From NCBI RefSeq assembly GCF_030272615.1, contig NC_081415.1, forward strand, positions 630,765,240 to 630,829,239: a stretch of 64,000 nucleotides of DNA. Reading direction: 5' to 3'. This DNA is from Cryptomeria japonica. Taxonomy: Eukaryota > Streptophyta > Pinopsida > Cupressales > Cupressaceae. Made by a program: the position numbers and the translations under genes. The notes beneath the pieces are model-generated. The model was not told where the DNA came from. It made no database searches and worked only from the letters and a program-made list of their open reading frames with translations. Positions 10,802 through 22,338 of the stretch are shown piece by piece (the first letter of the stretch is position 1; every line of letters starts with the position of its first letter).

Positions 10802-12568
10802 ATGGCTCAAACCCGATCACAGTCCAGGCAACGAGAAATAGAAAGGGAAGAAGAAGAAGAGGAAAATCTCAATGAATTTCAAGAAGCACTTGGAGGAAAT
10901 GCAGATGACGAAAACCCAAGTACTCCCACTCCTGCAACAATAGAAAGGGCTCAACATAACCCTCTCTTTAACAGACTTTTTGACGAAATACTCAGGAGCA
11001 ATGCGGATGCTCACTTTTTAAGACTCGCTCAAGAAGGAGCAAAACTCCCCTCTGACTTTGATCTTGCCCAATTAAGACAAGCATCAGAAAGACAAAGTCG
11101 CCATGAAGAGGAAAGAGGTAGAGATCCCATCAGATATAACATTCCTCGAGGTAACCCACCACCTCCTCCTCCAAATGAAATGGAGATGTTGTGGCAACAA
11201 GTTGAGAATCTCGCCCAACAGCTTCATAGTGGTGTCAAGACTAACCAATTCTCACTCAATGACATCTGTCCCTATCCTTTTGATAGGAATCTTTACATGT
11301 CACCATTTCCACAAGGATTCGAAACACCCAAATTTGAAAAATATAGAGGAAAGGGGGATCCCCGTGATCATGTCTGAGAATTTCATTCCGCTTGTCTCGA
11401 AGTAGCATATGAAGACACATACCTAATGCGCCATTTTCCCCAAAGCTTGGGAGGAACAACCACATCATGGTTTTCCCGACTACCGGGTGGCATTAGAACA
11501 TTTGAGGAACTTATCCAAAAATTCCTCACTCATTACTCTCATAACATTGAACGCGACATCACCATGGCTGATCTGTGCAACACCAAACAAAAACCAGGTG
11601 AACTATTCTCAATATTCCTGCAACGATGGTGCCAAATGTCTAGCAGTTGTTCTCTTCAGTTAATTGAACGAGAACTAGTGGAAATATTCATTTCCAACTT
11701 AAACGAAGAAATGGAATTTCACCTAGATGTCAAAGACACAGACTCTTTTAATGATATGATCACCAAGGGTTTAAAATGTGAACGGGAACTCATCAAGAAA
11801 GGACTCATCAAAATCTTTAATGAACCAAAAGATGGTCCTTGCCCATGCTTCAATAGTGATAAACCAAGCTTCTGGAATAAAAACAAGAATATCGTCAACG
11901 ATGGGGTTGTGGATGCCCAGACTATCCAAAACGCACAACCTGTGGTTCAGTTTGCAGGACAAAATCCTCCACCTCAAAACAACACAAATGTTCCTTCTAA
12001 TCAAGGTCGCATCACATCTCATGATGAACCTAGACCTCGTTAGCAAAAACAGAAACACACATACACTCCCTTAGGGGAACCCATTGAAACAGTATTGCGA
12101 CAACTCATTTCTCAAAATTTGGTCACTCTACCTAAACTATCAAACTATGAGCCTCAGGTCAAACTCGCATGGTGGAGAGATACTGAACACTGTGAATTCC
12201 ATCAAGGAAGAGGGCACAAGACAAGTAATTGTCACTGATTGAAAGATCTCATTCAGGATCTTATTGATCGAGGAGAAATTGAAATTGAAGGACATGACCC
12301 AAAAACAACAAATAATGATCATCTGATGTTCAAAAATCCACTTCCATCACAAGATCAAAGGGGTCCTTCCACTTCTAGGCAAGGCACTGATACCATTGAT
12401 TATACATAGGCTACGTATAATTACACTGTAAATCATCTGTATGATGCCAATGAACAAGTTGCAACTATAACCTTCAAAAATCCCAACTCAAATTGCAATG
12501 TTGTTACGCGTCACGACAAAGTTACCATAAAGGAAGCTCCACAAGGCACCACCTCCATCCCAAAGTAG
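10802..12568 (+). pseudogene. G1 gag region
   Basis: The N terminus is MAQTRSQSRQRE followed by an E-rich stretch. A capsid-like domain (about 11240-11800) contains CPYPFDRNLYMSPFPQGF, a degraded KYRGKGDP motif, LRHFPQSLGG-type text and NLNEEMEFHLDV. At about 12190-12235 a nucleocapsid-like CEFHQGRGHKTSNC (C-X2-H-X4-H-X4-C) provides the RNA-binding finger. LIQDLIDRGEIE follows. Gag would package the element RNA into cytoplasmic particles. Five premature stops (11375, 12041, 12236, 12407, 12566) interrupt it. Confidence 0.85.
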
Positions 12569-12577
12569 TACAATCTT

Positions 12578-13423
12578 GTGGAACAATTAGACAAAACCCC
12601 TACGCTTATATCCATTTTAGAGCTTTTGCGTCTATCGCCATCTCATAAAACTATCTTGGATCAAGCACTCCAAGAGGCGTCAGTCCCTGCAAACCTGAAT
12701 ACAGACCAATTTCAAGCAATGGTTGGAAGTCTAAAGTCATCACCTTGTCTCACTTTTTCCAAAAGTGACAACTCTTCCTTCCAGCAACCTCATAACGCTT
12801 CACTACACATTGAAGGCTTTATCAACCAACACAGGATCAAGCGAGTCTTGATCGATAATGGAGCAGGCCTGAACATTTGTACACTACAGTTGGTCATAGG
12901 ATTGGGCTATGCAGTAGAATCAGTGGATCCTCATAAGAAGATCACAATCAAAGCCTATGACGATGCAGAGTGTTCATCCAAAGGAGCTATGGTACTACTA
13001 ATCCGCGTGGGCCCTGTGGTAAAGCACATCATCTGTCAGGTTCTGGACCTTCCTCTACCATACAATCTATTATTAGGGAGACCTTGGATACATGCCATGC
13101 AAGCCGTTCCATCTACCTACCATCAATGTATCAAGTTCCCACATAATAGTGTAGAGATCACAATTCTGAGCGATGCAAACCCCTTTGCATTTTGCCATAA
13201 TATCAACCATCAACCAGAGATTACTGTTCCTAATAATAGAGAAGCCATTTCCTCCACATCATATATAAGTCCAGCCTCTCTTACCAGTTCGAACACCACT
13301 ATACCAAAGCAAGAAAAGCTTAAGATGAAAATAGCAGAGGAAGGTCCCGGGGAATACAACTTGAGTCAACTCTTTTGTGTGGGACAAATGCCCACTTCTC
13401 CTAGAACACATGGTAAACCATAG
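12578..13423 (+). pseudogene. G1 aspartic protease region
   Basis: The 281-codon open segment contains the retropepsin core KRVLIDNGAGLNIC (about 12838-12880). Here the family D-S/T-G triad reads D-N-G-A. ITIKAYDDAE and the flap/ending pattern YNLLLGRPWIHAMQAVPSTYH follow, typical of Tat-type proteases. It would cleave the Gag-Pol polyprotein. It begins after the TAG at 12566 and ends at the TAG at 13421. The same fold with DGGS occurs in G2 at 25679-26230. Confidence 0.85.
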
Positions 13424-13559
13424 CAGTTACTCCAGCAACCACTAATCACGCCCGCATGTGCTTTGACACCTTTCATCCTTGGAAAGAGTCAAGAAGAAGA
13501 AACCCAAGATGAGGACTTAGCAAAATGGATCTATAAAGATCCCATCACCACTGATCTAC

Positions 13560-13745
13560 CACAAGTTAAACTTCCTACGGATCAGTATGGCAAAGGTCTC
13601 CTCATTATGCAACAAATGGGATATGATGGTCAGAGTGCTTTAGGATATTGCAAAAAAGGATGACATGAACCTCTGCTGCCAGAATTAAAACCCAAAGGTA
13701 ATACAGGCCTAGGCTTTGAAAAAGAGATCTTTCCTAAACTCAAAT
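13560..13745 (+). pseudogene. G-patch-like domain between protease and RT of G1
   Basis: The sequence reads KGLLIMQQMGYDGQSALGYC, then a TGA at 13661, then EPLLPELKPKGNTGLGFEKE. The spacing of Gly, Met-Gly-Tyr/Trp and the terminal GNTGLGF match a G-patch, a glycine-rich RNA- or helicase-binding motif also known from retroelement polyproteins. A poorly preserved equivalent exists in G2 (about 25130-25240). Its function in these elements is unproven. Confidence 0.6.
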
Positions 13746-14443
13746 TCAAAGGAAAACCCAACAAACCCTTATATCAACCTACTGCAAAAAGGACACCTTT
13801 CATTATCAAAGCAGCATCAAGCACCATCCCAACTACCCCACTGAGGCTCAGAATCCCAACAAAACTATCACCAATACCATTCATCCCACCAAGCGAACCT
13901 GTAATCCCATCCGCAACAACAAAAACATCCAAGACATCATCAGCAGCAACAACTATATAAGAACCCGCAGCAACATCTATCGCACCAGCAGTTCCAGCAT
14001 AAGCCACTGAGTCAACACTGCCAATACTCCCAATACCATATTCTTTTATCCCCATTGACCGCCCTGCAGCACCGATCACTACAAAGGTACATCAACCAAT
14101 CACACCTGCAGTATTTAACTCAAAAGACATCCCAGTATGGTATAGTAATCGGATGCTGGAAAGTGACTCAGAAACTGACTCACATGAGTGGGAATTTGAT
14201 TCTGTATAGCTTAACACTTCAGATGAGGAAGACACATCACTACCTCCACCACACAAAGACATCCCTATTTACGGAGAAGCACAGATAAAGACCACTTGGG
14301 TTCCTGAACTGGAAACATCTTCCACAGACCCTACGTCTCATCCTACGCCTAATTCTAACAGGGAGAGTACCATTGACGACCTTCACCATAACATCTTAAC
14401 CCTCACTGATACATCTAATGCACTTAACCTAATCGATGAAGTA

Positions 14444-16330
14444 ATGCCCATCATCCACCCTGAACTCATCGAATGGAACCAACCAAATCCCCCATGTCTT
14501 GACTTCTTCCAAAACGATGAGGCTATCATTGACTTTTTGGAATTAAGGGATAACCTACCAAGCGGGGATCACAAAGCTGGATTCGCCATTGAACTTAATA
14601 GCACAACATACTTCGGGGCGGATGCCAAACCTTTCAGCTGCAAAAATATAACAATAAAACATGGATCTTCCAGTGAAAACCATATTATGGCACTGTTTGA
14701 TCCGACAAAAGAAAAAAGAAAGAGCGTATCCAATGGTGAAAACCTCTCTGAGGCGCCTGAGGATGAAGGGTTTGACATTCTCCCTGCTAATGCACAACAG
14801 GAACGATCAACGATTCTTATCGAGGAAACCAAAGAATACAATGTGGGGACTCCTGAAAATCCTCATCTCATACATCTCGCATCTCTTCTCACTCCAGAGG
14901 AACAACCTAAATTTATAGAGTTCTTCCAGAAGTGTCAGATCAACTTCGCATGGTCATATGCAGACATGCCTGGGCTTGATCCTGATTTAGTCATGCATCA
15001 CCTTACTGTAGCAAAAGGAGCCAAACCTGTCAAGCAAAAGCTTCGTAAGATGCATCCTCAGATTGCAGTACTAGTCAAAACAGAACTCAAGAAACTCCTA
15101 GATGTTGGTTTCATTAGGCCAATTGATTATGCAGAATGGATCTCCAACATTGTGCCTGTTGGAAAACTAAAAGGGGGCATCCGCATTTGTACCGACTTCA
15201 GAGATCTGAATAAGGCATGTCCTAAGGATGATTTTCCCCTACCAAATATCGACATAATAGTAGACCTAACAGTAGGACATGCCATGCTTTCACTCATGGA
15301 TGGCTTTTCAGGATACAATCAGATAAAGATCGCACCAGAGGATCAACATAAGATGACCTTCACATGTCCATGGGGCACATACTACTGGAATGTATTGCCT
15401 TTTGGTCTAAAGAATGCTGGAGCAACCTATCAACGAGCAATGACTACTATCTTTCATGATATGATGCATACCATAATGGAAGATTATGTTGATGACTTAC
15501 TGGCAAAATCACTGACAAGAGAAGGTCATTTGGACATATTAGAGAGAATCTTTGATAGACTGGAACAATACCATGTTCGACTCAACCCAAAGAAAGGTGT
15601 CTTTGGAGTAACCTCTGGGAAGCTTCTAGGATACATTGTCTCAAGCAAAAGTATTGAGGTCGACCCAGCAAAGGTAAAAGCAATCATGGACATGCCACCA
15701 CCAAAGAATATTAGTCAGCTAAGGACATTACAAGGGCAGCTTCAATCCATCCGAAGATTCATTGCACAACTGGCTGATAAGTGTCACCCATTCACACACC
15801 TACTACACAAGAACATCCGCTTTCAATGGGATGCCCGATGCCAACAAGCATTTCAGACGCTTAAAGACTATCTCATGAATCCACCATTGCTGATGCCACC
15901 AGATCCAAGTAGACCATTGTTACTCTATATCTCAGCAACAAGTACAACATTGGATGTACTACTGGCACAACATAATACAGAAGGAAAAGAGTGTGTTGTT
16001 TACTACATCTCTCGCACATTGGTGGGCTATGAACTCAATTACACGCCTATTGAGCGAGCTTGCCTAGCAATAATCTTAGCAGCCACTAAACTAAGGCACT
16101 ATCTGTTAACACATAAGGTACAACTCATTGCAAAGATTGATCCACTCAAGTATTTACTCAGCAAAGCAGCATTGACAGGTCGCTTGGCCAAATGGGTGAT
16201 GATTCTAAGTGAATTTGACATTGAGTACGTGGACCGTAAAGCTATCAAAGGTCAAGTTATTGCAGATCAGTTGGCCGATGCACCACTCATAGGCGATCAT
16301 CCTCTCATTTCCAATTTTCCAGATGAAGAG
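14444..16330 (+). pseudogene. G1 reverse transcriptase and gypsy-type RNase H
   Basis: After an acidic pre-RT segment (HPELIEWNQPNPPCLDF) come the RT blocks: GLDPDLVMHHL, GFIRPIDYAEWISNIVPV, IRICTDFRDLNKACPKDDFP, MDGFSGYNQIKIAPED, VLPFGLKNAGATYQRAM and the catalytic YVDD at 15485-15496. The connection and RNase H region follows with LRTLQGQLQSIRRFIAQLADKC, YYISRTLVGYELNYTPIERA and KWVMILSEFDIEYVDRKAIKGQ. This stretch is open throughout, so the enzyme core itself looks undamaged. It would copy element RNA to DNA within particles. Confidence 0.92.
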
Positions 16331-16359
16331 ATATTCATGATCACAACAACACAACCATG

Positions 16360-16760
16360 GAAACTATATTTTGATGGTTCATACACTAGGCACGGCTCGG
16401 GGGCAGGCATTCTGTTTATCACACCTCAGGGTGATAGCATCCCAAAGTCTTACAGGCTCACATTTCCATGCACAAACAACATAGCAGAGTATGAGGCCTT
16501 GATCACAGGACTCGGGTTAGCCGTGCAATGGAAATTACGAGAACTCCAAGTATATGGCGATTCCCAACTAGTCATTCGACAAGCAACAGATAAATATCAG
16601 ACCAAATATGATAAACTCATGCCATATAAGCAAATGGTGGACACTCTAAAGACATCATTTACTACTATCACTTTTGAGCAGATACCAAGAGATCAAAATC
16701 GAGCTGCTGACGCTATGGCTACCATCGCATCTCTCATAGATCTTCCACAAAATTCAACAC
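16360..16760 (+). pseudogene. G1 second (archaeal-type) RNase H
   Basis: LYFDGSYTRHGSGAGILF, NNIAEYEALITGL, VYGDSQLVIRQ and NRAADAMATIASL supply the D-E-D-D catalytic set of an RNase HI domain. It sits between the gypsy RNase H and integrase. This dual RNase H arrangement is diagnostic of the Tat lineage. No stops occur in the domain. Confidence 0.88.
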
Positions 16761-16899
16761 GCTACGAGTTCTTGGTAGAACAGCTTTGGATCCCCGCTTA
16801 TGATATCCCTGAATCCGAGATGATATGTCACCTTGTCGGTCCTGAATCCCCATGGTACGGTGAATTCTACACCTATCTCCATGATCACACCCTTCCTCC

Positions 16900-18109
16900 C
16901 AACCAATCCAATAACCGACGTAAAACCTTCATTCGCCAAACTGCTCGATATACCATTATTGCCGAAACCCTATACCGACGCGGTCTTGATGGTACTCTCC
17001 TTCGATGTCTAGAACAAGGTGAGATAACAAACGCTTTGGAAGAAGTCCATGAAGGCATATGCGGGACTCATTCAAGTGGTCCATCACTCGCCAAGAAACT
17101 CCTGCGCAATGGATACTATTGGCCATCTATGGAAAAGGATTCCTACTACTTTGTCTGAAAATGCAAGAAATGTCAAGTTCATGGCGACCTGATACATGCA
17201 CCAGCCCAGGAACTACAACCAATCATGACACCATGGCCTTTCTGTCAATGGGGCCTTGACCTTGTGGGTAAGATTCATCCATCTTCATCCAATGGTCATA
17301 AATTCATTATTACCGCCACCGAATATTTCACAAAGTGGATCGAAGCTGTTCCACTTACCCAAGTCATCGACAAGCAGATCGCCTCATTCATCCTCAACTA
17401 CATCATCTGCCAGTATGGTGTACCCATGTCCATCATCACAGATGACGGTCTTCCTTTCAAAAATTAGGATGTCCGCGAACTTTGTGAGAAATTTCATATC
17501 CAACACCGCTTTTCCACTCCTTATTACCGACAAGGCAATGGTCAGGCCGAAGCATCTAATAAAAACATATTGAGGATCCTAAAGAAGACAGTCAATGATG
17601 CCGACCGTGACTGGCATGTTCAACTAAATCCGACACTATGGGCATATCGAACTAGCATTCGAACCCCTACAGGTGCAACTCCTTATTCATTGGTCTATGG
17701 TGCAGAAGCTATCTTGCCTATTGAGGTCAAGATACCATCATTACGGGTTTCCTTGCATAATCTGATAGATGATGAAGCATATAGAGTATCCCGTCTTCAG
17801 AACTCAGAGTTACTTGATGAGAAGCGACAAGCTGCATACAACCATCTCAAAGCCTATTAGCAGCGCATGAGCAGAAGCTACAATCACCGAGTTAGACCTC
17901 ATACATTTGAGGTAGGTGATCTTGTTCTCCAAGAGAATCCTCGCAACCAACCAAACAGAGAACATAAGGGAAAGTTTGAATCAAACTGGCTGGGCCCATA
18001 TGTTGTCACTGTTGTATTCAGGTCCGGGGCATATCAGCTGGCTACATCAGAAGGAGAACCACTCGCAGATCCAATTAACAATATGCACCTCAAACGGTTT
18101 TATACCTAA
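16900..18109 (+). pseudogene. G1 integrase with GPY/F-type C terminus, three premature stops
   Basis: The HHCC finger reads VHEGICGTHSSG ... CKKC and is interrupted by TGA at 17156. The catalytic core shows WGLDLVGKIHPSSSNGHKF, ITDDGLPFKN and GNGQAEASNKN. It is interrupted by TAG at 17465, where related elements have Gln. The C-terminal part has FESNWLGPYVVTVVFRSGAYQL, and the frame ends LKRFYT at TAA 18107. A further TAG lies at 17858. The G2 copy at 5271-6293 aligns throughout. Without readthrough the integrase is inactive. Confidence 0.88.
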
Positions 18110-20533
18110 GCTGTACAGAGCATCAGGCTCCCCTGCATATCAGAAAATACCAAAAACATTCAGAAAAATGTCCTAAAGAAATACAAAAACATTCAAAAAG
18201 TAAAGAAAAATCATGCATCCAAATGGTGAACAACCACTCCGGTGGCACGTTGGGTAAGTGCGATGGTGAAAACCTGGCAAACAGGCGCCACTCGTAAAGA
18301 CAATGGCTCCAGTATCTTTCAGGCTCGTTGCGATCACATTCATACTTACACACATCCATCCATCCAAACCATGGCTTGTTATTTGATCTGTAATCAGAGA
18401 TAGTACTTCATGCATCTTGCATCCCACTTTTTCATAGTCATGTCTACACTTGGGGGCAATACCCTCTCAATCTAGTTGATGGAAGTGGATTCTACATTAC
18501 TGGTGATTCATTGGCAAAAACATTCAAAAATGTCTCACAAAAATCCAAAAACATTCAAAAATGTCTCACAAAATCCAAAAACATTAAAAAATGTTTCACA
18601 AAATCCAAAACATTGAAAGAACCATCGAAAATCACACAAAAACATGGCAACACATTGTACATACTCATCCAAGTAGATACCAAACAAACATTGACATAAT
18701 ACTCACACGATGACCATTTACTAATCAAACCACACAATCAACATCAACAAATCGGAAATTGTCTTTAAACAAGGATGCATCCTTCCTTACCAAGACAAAG
18801 ACAAAAGTAACGTTTTTCTTTGACAAGAAAATTATGTTAAGCTATCAAATACTTGGTTGATTTGTGAGTACAATCATTCGTTTATCTGTATCGAGATCTT
18901 TCAACATTATTTTGTATCATTTGCGCATTATTCCCGATGAAGTTCTGGGGCATGTCCTAATGGTGTCTACGTGGGAAGTTCACCAAGCTACGTGATCTTA
19001 TGCCAAATGCAGTCATAGATCATTACGGCTTGCTGACTACAGCATATACCTTGACCATATGAGCATGTACCATTACCAAGGATCTTTATTCTTTATTCTT
19101 TATTCTTTATGTATATATTGTTTGTTTGCAGGTACAATGCTCTTTCTTTGGTTCCTCCTACCTCATCCAAATTGGATAAAGATTTTATCTCTTATTACGG
19201 TATGCACTTGTCTCAGGATATGATCAGCCTAAGATCAAGGAGGACGATCCAAGTCATGCATGAAAGGAGATAATCCTTGTCTGTTTCACAAGCAATACTC
19301 AGGTCAACTTGATCCATTATATCAAGTTGCTTGTATTAACTTGCTATATCAAAATCCATGTAAGAAATACTCTGGTCATCTTGAATCTTTATGTCAAGTT
19401 GCTTGTATTTTCTTACAACATTTTAATGCTCAATGATGAAAAATAAAGCACCATGGATCATCATTCCATCTCATTTGTATATATTGCATTCTGTTGCATT
19501 CCATCCATCCATACATTCATAAATAGCTGCATATCATTCATACATAGTAATGACAATGGATACTCTATTTTCCTCTTCTTCCATAGAAATGTAATAGGTC
19601 CTCCATTTCTTCTATCTAACATTGAGCCCCCCCCCCCCACCATCCCCATCTCGATAATCACCATCACATACCCTACATCGTGTCCCAATCAACCTAATCA
19701 AGCCACGTTCATCACCATCCATCTCTAAATAGGAGGGATTGTGTTTCCTATCCTAAGTCATCCAATAAGTCAAGAAAGTTACTCTATCTGCATAGGTACA
19801 TCAACTCACGCACACCTAGACTATCAACAGATACTCTGATCAAGTATCTTCGGGTCTCAACAGGTAATCGATCATGGTAATCCTAGACTATATCAGGCAT
19901 TTATCATAATGACCTAGTCTCAACGGGGCTGCCATGCTTCCCCACAAGCGTCCATCACATGCACACACTATCAATTGATCAACCAATCAAACACAATCCA
20001 ACGGACAATTACATCAATTGTCTACGTCTCAACGAGTATTTTGCTTCATATACCTTGACTTCATCGGGCAATTATATCAATTGTCTAAGTCACATCAGGT
20101 CACTTTGATTCACTTACTTAGACTTTATCATGTCCAAGCGACCAACTGACATCAACTGTCACGCTTTGACTTGACCGGGGCAATTAAACCGATTGCACCA
20201 GATTGTCCAACCAATTTTGATCAATTGTATAGCATCAATCCAAACCCCACACTACATCTACTATGTATCTCTTACATGACCTCAGGGTACTCGCTGGCTT
20301 GTTGTTTCTTCATATTCACTCCATTTTCTCCCATTCTTTCATCATTAGTTCTAATTTCTTCTATTCTACCTGCCTTCCACTTTTCATTTTTTTTCGAGAG
20401 ATCGCCCGATTTTTCAAAAAAATTCGGCCCATCTCTTGAGGGGGCATACCACCCATTAAATTTACATTTTATGGGGCATTTCTTCACATCTATTTTTCTT
20501 TCTTTGAAACGACACAATAAACTGCACTGTCTC
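18110..20533 (+). other. G1 3' noncoding region
   Basis: Between the pol stop and the PPT there are 2.4 kb without a recognisable gene; unlike G2 there is no antisense PMD gene here. It holds the tandem repeat at 18513-18615, a TTTATTC microsatellite near 19085-19110, a C13 run near 19627, and loosely repeated CAATTGTCTA/CTCAACG phrases (19850-20150). Confidence 0.6.
18513..18615 (+). repeat. about 30-bp tandem repeat, 3-4 units
   Basis: CAAAAACATTCAAAAATGTC with TCACAAAATC recurs in head-to-tail order with small changes. A looser version lies upstream at 18150-18210. Confidence 0.75.
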
Positions 20534-20546
20534 AAAGAGGGGCAAA
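20534..20546 (+). other. polypurine tract of G1
   Basis: AAAGAGGGGCAAA directly precedes the TG of the LTR at 20547. This identifies the right LTR as the 3' LTR of the plus-strand element G1. Confidence 0.88.
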
Positions 20547-21028
20547 TGTAGTCACATAAATCTGTCCACTTAATTAAATGAATACTTAGTATTTATTTGA
20601 TTATTTAACCATCAATTAATAATTAATTAAATTAATATTGAATTAATTCATCTTAACCCTCTTCTCCTATTAATTAAATAAATTATTCAATTTATTTGAT
20701 TTAATTCACTTAACCAAATTCAGACCATTAATTAAATAAATAAATCATATTTATTTAATTAAATATTCTCTCACATTTAAATAAATTAATATTTATTTAA
20801 ATCCCCCAAAATCCCACCTCTCACATTTAAATAAATTAACATTTATTTAAATCACCTTTATCCTCTACCCACTTGCATTTTCCTACAAATGCAAGTTGCA
20901 CAATTATTTTAAATAAATAATTTATTTAAATCACCTTTATCCTCCACCCACTTGTATTTTCCTACAAAAGCAAGTTGCACAACTATTTTAAATAAATTAT
21001 TTATTTAAAATCCTATTTATCCTCACCC

Positions 21029-21300
21029 ACTTGAAACCTTTAATGGTTTCCCTTAAAGTCTTCAAACTTGATGGCTTTAAAGTCTTCAAACTTGATGGCT
21101 TCCTTCTATAGTCTTCTTAAGCCTTTAATGGTTTCCCTTAAAGTCTTCAAACTTGATGGCTTTAAAGTCTTCAAACTTGATGGCTTTAAAGTCTTCAAAC
21201 TTAATGGCTTCCCTTAAAGTCTTCTTAAGACTTTAATGGTTTTCCTTAAGTCTTCAAGCCTTTAATGGTTTCCCTCAAAGTCTTCAAGCATTTTAATGCT
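21029..21300 (+). repeat. minisatellite inside the G1 3' LTR
   Basis: This is the same AAGTCTTCAAACTTGATGG core as in the left LTR, but with about two extra units. The copy-number difference is the main length difference between the two LTRs. Confidence 0.8.
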
Positions 21301-21927
21301 TTATCTTCTTTTTTTCTCATTTAAATAAATTAATATTTATTTGAATATTTATCCAAATGCAAATTACACCATTTAATTGGAATAAATGATCTTATTTTAA
21401 TTGAAAATACCAAAATTTCTCCCACTTGCATTTTCCTACAAAATCCACTTGCATGCCCAAACCCCTTCTAGATTCTTCTAAACCCTTCCTAATTAAACTA
21501 ATCCATCCCCTAAATATTGTCACATTCCTAAGCAAATTGGAGTCACTTCTCAAAGACTCCAAAGTCTTTGAAAAGCAATTAATGCTTTGTGTGTTCAACA
21601 AATTAACCTCTAAAGTCTTCCAAACCACTTATGGCTCTTACATGACCATTAATGGTTAGTTCCACTTGCACCCATGGTTAAGGACTTTGACCCCTAACTT
21701 AACCCTCATGTAACCCATGTGTCTCTTCAAAGCATTTATTTCTTTGACTAGGGTAACCATCATGTCCCCTCGAGCATTTAATGCTCCTTATCTCTCCTCT
21801 CAAGCCTCCTCATGGTGACACTTGTCAACATGGGATTAGGTTGAAAGTCTCACATGGATTGAATATCTTTCAATCCTAACCCTTGTTAAGATTACTCAAT
21901 CTTAACCCTTCATTTCCCCATTTCTTC

Positions 21928-21935
21928 TATAAATA
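21928..21935 (+). promoter_or_regulatory. TATA box of the G1 3' LTR
   Basis: TATAAATAGAACCC, identical to the left LTR. Confidence 0.65.
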
Positions 21936-22333
21936 GAACCCTTCTCCTCAAGCAAAGGAGGAAGCATTAGAGTATTGTTGTTATACTGGCATTAGCATAG
22001 AGCTTTCTCATAGCATCACTATCTACACTTGCATAGCATTTGCTTATCATATTCAACTATCTTGAATCTCCATATGGCATCCATGGCTAGTGCTAAAAGC
22101 TGAGAGCTACACTCATTTGGGACTTGGAGAGGAGAGGAACAAGGGAGGAGCAACTATGAGCATCTTGATTAGCTATTTTATTCTATGTTTATATGCTTTC
22201 TATTTCATGCTTAATATCTCTCTTGATATGCCTGTTTAGGATAATCTTTTGTTGCTAACACAAACGTTTGTTTCTTGTGCTCTTGTGTGTGTTGCCATCA
22301 AACAGATTTTCTAATCCTTTTTGCAGAGCATCA

Positions 22334-22338
22334 GTGAG
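22334..22338 (+). other. target-site duplication GTGAG, right copy
   Basis: It follows the LTR end CA at 22333 and pairs with 6294-6298. G2 pol continues immediately after it. Confidence 0.85.

Larger units (their letters stand above)
10802..18109 (+). pseudogene. G1 gag-pol polyprotein (Tat-type Ty3/gypsy), one frame with 13 premature stops
   Basis: A single reading frame runs 2435 codons from ATG to TAA 18107 without any frameshift. Its order is gag, zinc-finger-like segment, protease, G-patch, RT, gypsy RNase H, second RNase H, integrase. Internal stops are TGA at 11375, 12236, 13661, 17156; TAG at 12041, 12407, 12566, 13421, 14207, 17465, 17858; and TAA at 13958, 14000. All fit C-to-T changes in CGA, CAG or CAA, and eleven fall in CG or CHG contexts, the preferred sites of plant DNA methylation. 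The second RNase H between RNase H and integrase marks the Tat lineage. The start is the first ATG after the leader and encodes a basic then E-rich N terminus. As read, the element cannot make full-length protein. Confidence 0.9.
20547..22333 (+). mobile_element. 3' LTR of G1
   Basis: It starts TGTAGTCACATAAATC after the PPT and ends GAGCATCA before GTGAG at 22334. It is nearly identical to 6299-8038, with a TATA box (TATAAATA) at 21928-21935 and a longer internal minisatellite. The 1.79-kb length is ordinary for Tat elements. Confidence 0.92.

Noticed and set aside
10802-18109. Programmed stop-codon readthrough or a reassigned genetic code in G1
   Set aside because: Thirteen stops of all three types, many inside conserved domains where related elements have Gln or Arg, are better explained by mutation.
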